From contig UQMC01000085.1 of assembly GCA_900542115.1 (NCBI GenBank), forward strand, positions 1 to 8,974: a stretch of DNA of 8,974 bases. The letters are read 5' to 3'. A program made the translations under genes and the position numbers. The notes below the pieces were generated by a model, which had not been told where the DNA came from, ran no database searches, and saw nothing but the letters and a program-made list of their open reading frames with translations. How positions within the stretch are numbered: position 1 is the first letter of the stretch; the number at the start of each line of letters is the position of its first letter. Of this stretch, positions 6,519-8,974 are shown in pieces. This stretch comes from an uncultured Oscillibacter sp. (GTDB lineage: Bacteria; Bacillota; Clostridia; Oscillospirales; Oscillospiraceae).

Positions 6519-6556
6519 ATAAAAAAGAACATTCCGGCCGAAAACGGCCGGAATGT
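6519..6556 (-). terminator. Terminator after the PPC-domain gene
   Basis: A perfect 12-bp GC-rich stem (ACATTCCGGCCG at 6529-6540, complement at 6545-6556) with a 4-nt loop is followed on the minus strand by TCTTTTTTATC. It starts 26 nt past the stop of the gene at 6583 and also separates it from the transketolase promoter. Confidence 0.9.
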
Positions 6557-6582
6557 CCGTAAAGTGTGCTGTTGTCAAAGCG

Positions 6583-6972
6583 TTAAAAGTGCCAGAGATT
6601 GCGCTGAATCACAGGGTCCATGGCCCGCTCCACCTGACCGTCCAGCACCCGGACGATCAACTCGCCGGTGACGCGAATCACGGCGCGTGTCAGGTGTCCG
6701 CCCACGGGATGATCGTCCTGTTCGGCGGCATTGAGATGAAGATGGCAATAGAATTGCCCGTCCATGGTATCAATGGTTCCCAGCAGGGAGGTGATCTCAT
6801 AGCAGCCCTCATAGTGGTGGGCCTTTAAATCAAAGGCGCTGAGGGCTCCAATGCCCTGTACGGAAGCAAGCGAAATCTGTTCTGCCTCTGCAAAGAGGCG
6901 GAGCGACTCCATGACCTCCTCGCCCTGATCCAGACGGAGCACATAGGTATCGCCGAATTTCCTGTATTCCAT
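6583..6972 (-). CDS. PPC-domain (DUF296) protein
   Basis: A 129-residue single-domain protein of the PPC/DUF296 family. The N-terminus MEYRKFGDTYVLRLDQGEEV is followed by SLASVQGIGALSAFDL. The family-typical stretch FYCHLHLNAAEQDDHPVGGH carries clustered histidines and the GGHL motif and leads into TRAVIRVTGELIV. In archaeal and bacterial homologues such histidines can bind metal. In plants the domain is found with AT-hooks, but no AT-hook is present here, so the label 'DNA-binding' is not supported by this sequence. The ATG at 6972 has GAGGTG about 7 nt upstream; extensions lack such a site. It lies 53 nt downstream of the membrane-protein gene on the same strand and is likely at least partly co-transcribed with it. 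Its function is unknown. Confidence 0.85.
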   Translation of the reverse strand: MEYRKFGDTYVLRLDQGEEVMESLRLFAEAEQISLASVQGIGALSAFDLKAHHYEGCYEITSLLGTIDTMDGQFYCHLHLNAAEQDDHPVGGHLTRAVIRVTGELIVRVLDGQVERAMDPVIQRNLWHF

Positions 6973-7000
6973 GAAACGCACCTCACATTCCTTTTTACCA

Positions 7001-7029
7001 AGGATAGCACGGCTGCGGCGGAAAATCAA
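7001..7029 (-). promoter_or_regulatory. Possible weak promoter for the PPC gene
   Basis: The minus strand shows TTGATT (7024-7029), a 17-bp spacer and TATCCT (7001-7006) preceded by TGC (extended -10). The -35 overlaps the stop of the upstream gene. The match is moderate and readthrough from upstream is equally possible. Confidence 0.3.
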
Positions 7030-8126
7030 GGGAGCTTCAGGTCTCCGTCCTTGACCCAGCCGGCTCTGCGGCAGAACTGATTGATAAGGGGACAGAGAAT
7101 AGCGGGCAGAATAAAGGAAATCAGCAGGAGGCCCGCCCAGTCAAAGGCAGTGGGGATAATGGCCGCGGCGCCGTTGGCTACGGCAGCCTCGCTGGGAGCC
7201 ACCCAGCCTGTCCAGACACCCAGTTGGCCGCACAGGCCGCAGGTTCCCATGCCGGAGTTGATGGCCGCGCCATTCATTTCCAGATGGAACAGACAGGTGG
7301 CAATAGGACCGGTGATGGCGGAGGTGACAATGGGAGCGATCCAGACCCGGGGATTTTTCACGATGTTCGGCATTTGCAGCATGGAGGTGCCGAGGCCCTG
7401 GCTGATGAGACCGCCCCAGCCGTTTTCCCGGAAGCTCATCACGGCAAAACCCACCATCTGCGCGCAGCAGCCTGCCACGGCGGCGCCGCCGGCAAGCCCG
7501 GTCAGGCTCAGGACGGAGCAGATGGCGGCAGAGGAGATGGGCAGCGTCAGGGCGATTCCCACTAAAACGGATACGAGAATACCCATCAGGAAGGGCTGGA
7601 GCGCCGTGGCCTGCATGATGACCTGACCGAAGGCGCTGGCCGCCGCGCCGATGGGCGGCGCAATGAGGTAGGCCGCGCCGACGCCGATGAGGGTGGTGAC
7701 AATGGGCGTGACCAGAATGTCAATCTTGGTTTCCTTGCTGACAGCCTTACCGCATTCGGCGGCGATGATGGCGACAAACAGCACTGCCAGCGGGCCACCC
7801 GCGCCGCCCAGCAGGTTGCAGGCATAGCCCACGGCGGCCAGAGAGAACAACACCAGCGGTGGGGCCTGCAAGGCGTAGCCGATAGCGATGGCCATAGCGG
7901 GGCCGCTCATGAAGGAGGTCAGGCCGCCTACGGTATAGGGGACCTTTTCGGCGATCTGCGCGGTGAGAAAGTCGATGTGGAACTGGCTGCCGAGGGTATT
8001 GAGGATGGTGCCGATGAGCAGGGAGCAGAAAAGGCCCTGTGCCATGGCCCCCAGTGCGTCGATGCCGTAGCGCTTCGCGGAAAAGACGATGTTCTTGCGC
8101 TGCAAAAATTTCTTGATGCTTTCCAT
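7026..8126 (-). CDS. PTS_EIIC_2 / PfoR-type membrane protein, predicted transporter
   Basis: A 366-residue, very hydrophobic protein with about 8-10 membrane segments (roughly 23-45, 66-87, 89-126, 137-158, 178-198, 200-230, 262-285, 320-348). The pattern RENGWGGLISQGLGTSMLQM (233-252), IAPIVTSAITGP (263-274) and GMGTCGLCGQLG (292-303) is that of the PTS_EIIC_2 family, which includes clostridial PfoR. The family resembles PTS sugar permeases, but no EIIA, EIIB or HPr gene is seen here. The ATG at 8126 follows AAGGA by about 9 nt; a longer frame to 8174 would run through the palindromic operator. It lies downstream of the NiaR-like gene with its own promoter and a 44-bp palindrome. It may carry a nicotinate-type compound or another small molecule; the substrate is inferred from the regulator only. 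Confidence 0.8.
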   Translation of the reverse strand: MESIKKFLQRKNIVFSAKRYGIDALGAMAQGLFCSLLIGTILNTLGSQFHIDFLTAQIAEKVPYTVGGLTSFMSGPAMAIAIGYALQAPPLVLFSLAAVGYACNLLGGAGGPLAVLFVAIIAAECGKAVSKETKIDILVTPIVTTLIGVGAAYLIAPPIGAAASAFGQVIMQATALQPFLMGILVSVLVGIALTLPISSAAICSVLSLTGLAGGAAVAGCCAQMVGFAVMSFRENGWGGLISQGLGTSMLQMPNIVKNPRVWIAPIVTSAITGPIATCLFHLEMNGAAINSGMGTCGLCGQLGVWTGWVAPSEAAVANGAAAIIPTAFDWAGLLLISFILPAILCPLINQFCRRAGWVKDGDLKLP

Positions 8127-8146
8127 GGGTGTGTATCCTTTACAAA

Positions 8147-8190
8147 ATGATAGAGTATACAGGTGTCTTGACACCTGTATACTCTATCAT
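8147..8190. promoter_or_regulatory. 44-bp perfect palindrome, probable repressor operator
   Basis: Two 21-bp arms (8147-8167 and 8170-8190) are perfect inverted copies around a TT centre. The core is ACAGGTGT (8159-8166), CTTG, ACACCTGT (8171-8178). It overlaps the -10 of the transporter promoter and extends about 30 bp past the predicted start, so bound protein would block transcription. The core resembles NiaR-type sites as I remember them. It lacks the long T-run of a terminator. Confidence 0.75.
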
Positions 8191-8214
8191 ACACATAGTT
8201 TCTCCGGCTGTCAA
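8186..8214 (-). promoter_or_regulatory. Consensus promoter of the membrane-protein gene
   Basis: The minus strand has a perfect TTGACA (8209-8214), a 17-bp spacer and TATGAT (8186-8191), one base from the ideal -10. The start would be near 8179, inside the palindrome, with about 53 nt of leader to the ATG at 8126. A promoter this strong overlapping an operator fits a gene held off by a repressor. Confidence 0.8.
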
Positions 8215-8230
8215 CCGTGATTTGTGCGGT

Positions 8231-8737
8231 TTAGTCCTCCAGCAGAATATCCTCCTGCCGCAGAGCCTCCCGGACGCGCTGGAACGCGGCCTCATCGGGG
8301 CAGAGCAGCGTATGGAGGTGGATGCCGCCGGTGAGGGCGGAGAGGGGCTGTGTGGTCAGGCTGCGGGCCATGAACTGTTCGACCTCCGCACGGGTGGAAA
8401 GCTGAAGGGAGCCGGTGAGCTGTCCGTAGAGCGGGTGCTCCACGATCACATCTACCACGGTGCAGCCGTTATCCACCATGATGTTCAGCTCCGTTTCCAT
8501 GCGGTGCGGCGTGTGCCGGACTGCTACCCGGCGCACAAGGCCGGGAGCGGCGCCCTGAATGCAATAGCCCCGGGGGGTAGCCAGAATATCCGCGCCGCTG
8601 GAGCGCAGCAGCGCAATGTCGCCCACGATGACCTGACGGGTGACGGAAAAGCGCTCCGCCAGCGCCGAGGCGCTGATGGGGTGTGCGGATTGGTGCAGGA
8701 GCTTTAAAATTTCCTGTCGGCGTTCCTGTGCGTGCAT
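8231..8737 (-). CDS. niaR: NiaR-like transcriptional repressor (HTH_11 + 3H domain)
   Basis: A 168-residue regulator. The N-terminal HTH (about 5-60) includes HPISASALAERFSVTRQVIV (19-38) and ATPRGYCI. The 3H domain follows, with His75, His78, Glu83, His101 in VEHPLYGQL, and His140/His142 in GGIHLH. The 8-residue gap between His75 and Glu83 and the His-x-His pair match the metal site I recall for Thermotoga TM1602, the structural prototype. NiaR proteins repress NAD synthesis or niacin uptake genes, with nicotinate as co-repressor. The ATG at 8737 has AAGGAGG 7 nt upstream; a TTG one codon earlier is less well spaced. The spacer to the downstream gene (104 nt) holds a promoter and a large palindrome, its likely target. 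No palindrome of this kind precedes its own start. Ligand identity is inferred from family. Confidence 0.82.
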   Translation of the reverse strand: MHAQERRQEILKLLHQSAHPISASALAERFSVTRQVIVGDIALLRSSGADILATPRGYCIQGAAPGLVRRVAVRHTPHRMETELNIMVDNGCTVVDVIVEHPLYGQLTGSLQLSTRAEVEQFMARSLTTQPLSALTGGIHLHTLLCPDEAAFQRVREALRQEDILLED

Positions 8738-8766
8738 CAAAAGACCTCCTTAAAATACGGGAAAAT

Positions 8767-8780
8767 GGCCGAGAGCGGCC
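8767..8780. other. Small GC hairpin between two minus-strand genes
   Basis: GGCCG (8767-8771) and CGGCC (8776-8780) pair around AGAG. On the minus strand ATTTTCCC follows, a weak U-tract at best. It may be a poor terminator between the DUF6199-like gene and the NiaR-like gene, or a structure in a shared transcript. Confidence 0.3.
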
Positions 8781-8789
8781 GATAGGTGA

Positions 8790-8974
8790 TTATGTGAGAA
8801 ACTGCGTTACGATGGCGATCATACCCACGATGCAGAATATGATACCGCCGAACCGGGTAGAGCAGCAATAGCTGGGGGAGGACTCACCGGGAGCTTCGGA
8901 TTTCCAGCTCTCTGCCAGGTCGAAAAAATCGTCCGGGCGCAGCAGCATAAATAGCCCCAGCGCAATCATGAGAA
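8790..8974 (-). CDS. DUF6199-like small membrane protein (partial, start outside window)
   Basis: The minus strand is open from the window edge to a TAA at 8790-8792, encoding at least 60 residues. It reads LMIALGLFMLLRPDDFFDLA, then ESWKSEAPGE, a short Ser/Cys stretch, TRFGGIIFCIVGMIAIVTQ and FLT. Two hydrophobic segments flank a polar loop with ESWKS and a TRFGG motif, which resembles DUF6199-type two-helix proteins. The ATG at 8969 could be the start, but too little upstream sequence is visible to see a ribosome site. It lies 52 nt upstream of the NiaR-like gene on the same strand. Function unknown. Confidence 0.6.
   Translation of the reverse strand, partial: LMIALGLFMLLRPDDFFDLAESWKSEAPGESSPSYCCSTRFGGIIFCIVGMIAIVTQFLT

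Noticed and set aside
8127..8174. Longer N-terminus for the PTS_EIIC_2 protein (start at 8174)
   Set aside because: It would place the start inside the operator palindrome and upstream of the AAGGA ribosome site, and the extra residues match nothing.
8147..8190. The 44-bp palindrome as a transcription terminator for the NiaR-like gene
   Set aside because: Only a short TTTTG follows on the minus strand and nothing T-rich on the plus strand, and the palindrome overlaps the -10 of a consensus promoter, so an operator role is more likely.
1..8974. CRISPR array, tRNA, rRNA or insertion sequence
   Set aside because: No regularly spaced repeats, tRNA-like cloverleaf, rRNA segment or transposase was seen in the window.

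Overview
The window looks like chromosomal DNA from an anaerobic, GC-rich member of the Firmicutes, most likely a butyrate-forming Oscillospiraceae-type Clostridium (relatives of Flavonifractor, Lawsonibacter, Oscillibacter or Intestinimonas). This is inferred from the bcd-etfB-etfA cluster, the strong AGGAGG ribosome sites, the codon bias toward CTG/GAG/AAG/GGC, the transketolase split into two subunits, and the NiaR-type regulator. No database was searched.

Layout. (1) 49-387, minus: a LexA-type protein with an intact winged-helix DNA-binding domain but no peptidase domain. It has its own promoter with an SOS-box-like operator. (2) 628-858, plus: secG, monocistronic, between a good extended -10 promoter and a strong two-way terminator. 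(3) 909-1266: a regulatory stretch with a promoter, a leader of about 200 nt with possible RNA structure, and a candidate Rex (NADH-sensing) operator. (4) 1267-4363, plus: bcd-etfB-etfA, the electron-bifurcating butyryl-CoA dehydrogenase/ETF module, closed by a terminator shared with the convergent operon. (5) 4439-6261, minus: the two transketolase subunits, N-terminal half first, with a promoter near 6415-6444. (6) 6583-8737, minus: a PPC/DUF296 protein, a PTS_EIIC_2 (PfoR-like) membrane protein and a NiaR-like 3H-domain repressor. (7) 8790-8974, minus: the C-terminal part of a DUF6199-like small membrane protein, cut by the window edge.

How they may work together. Bcd and EtfBA reduce crotonyl-CoA to butyryl-CoA with NADH and pass the remaining electrons to ferredoxin. 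A Rex-type operator would tie this to the NADH/NAD+ ratio. The NiaR-like gene lies directly upstream of the membrane-protein gene, and the spacer between them holds a consensus promoter overlapped by a perfect 21-bp inverted repeat. The simplest reading is a repressor that senses a pyridine nucleotide precursor and controls a membrane transporter not paired with other PTS parts here. This is the most interesting unit in the window. A role in niacin-type uptake is inferred from the regulator family and not shown by the sequence.
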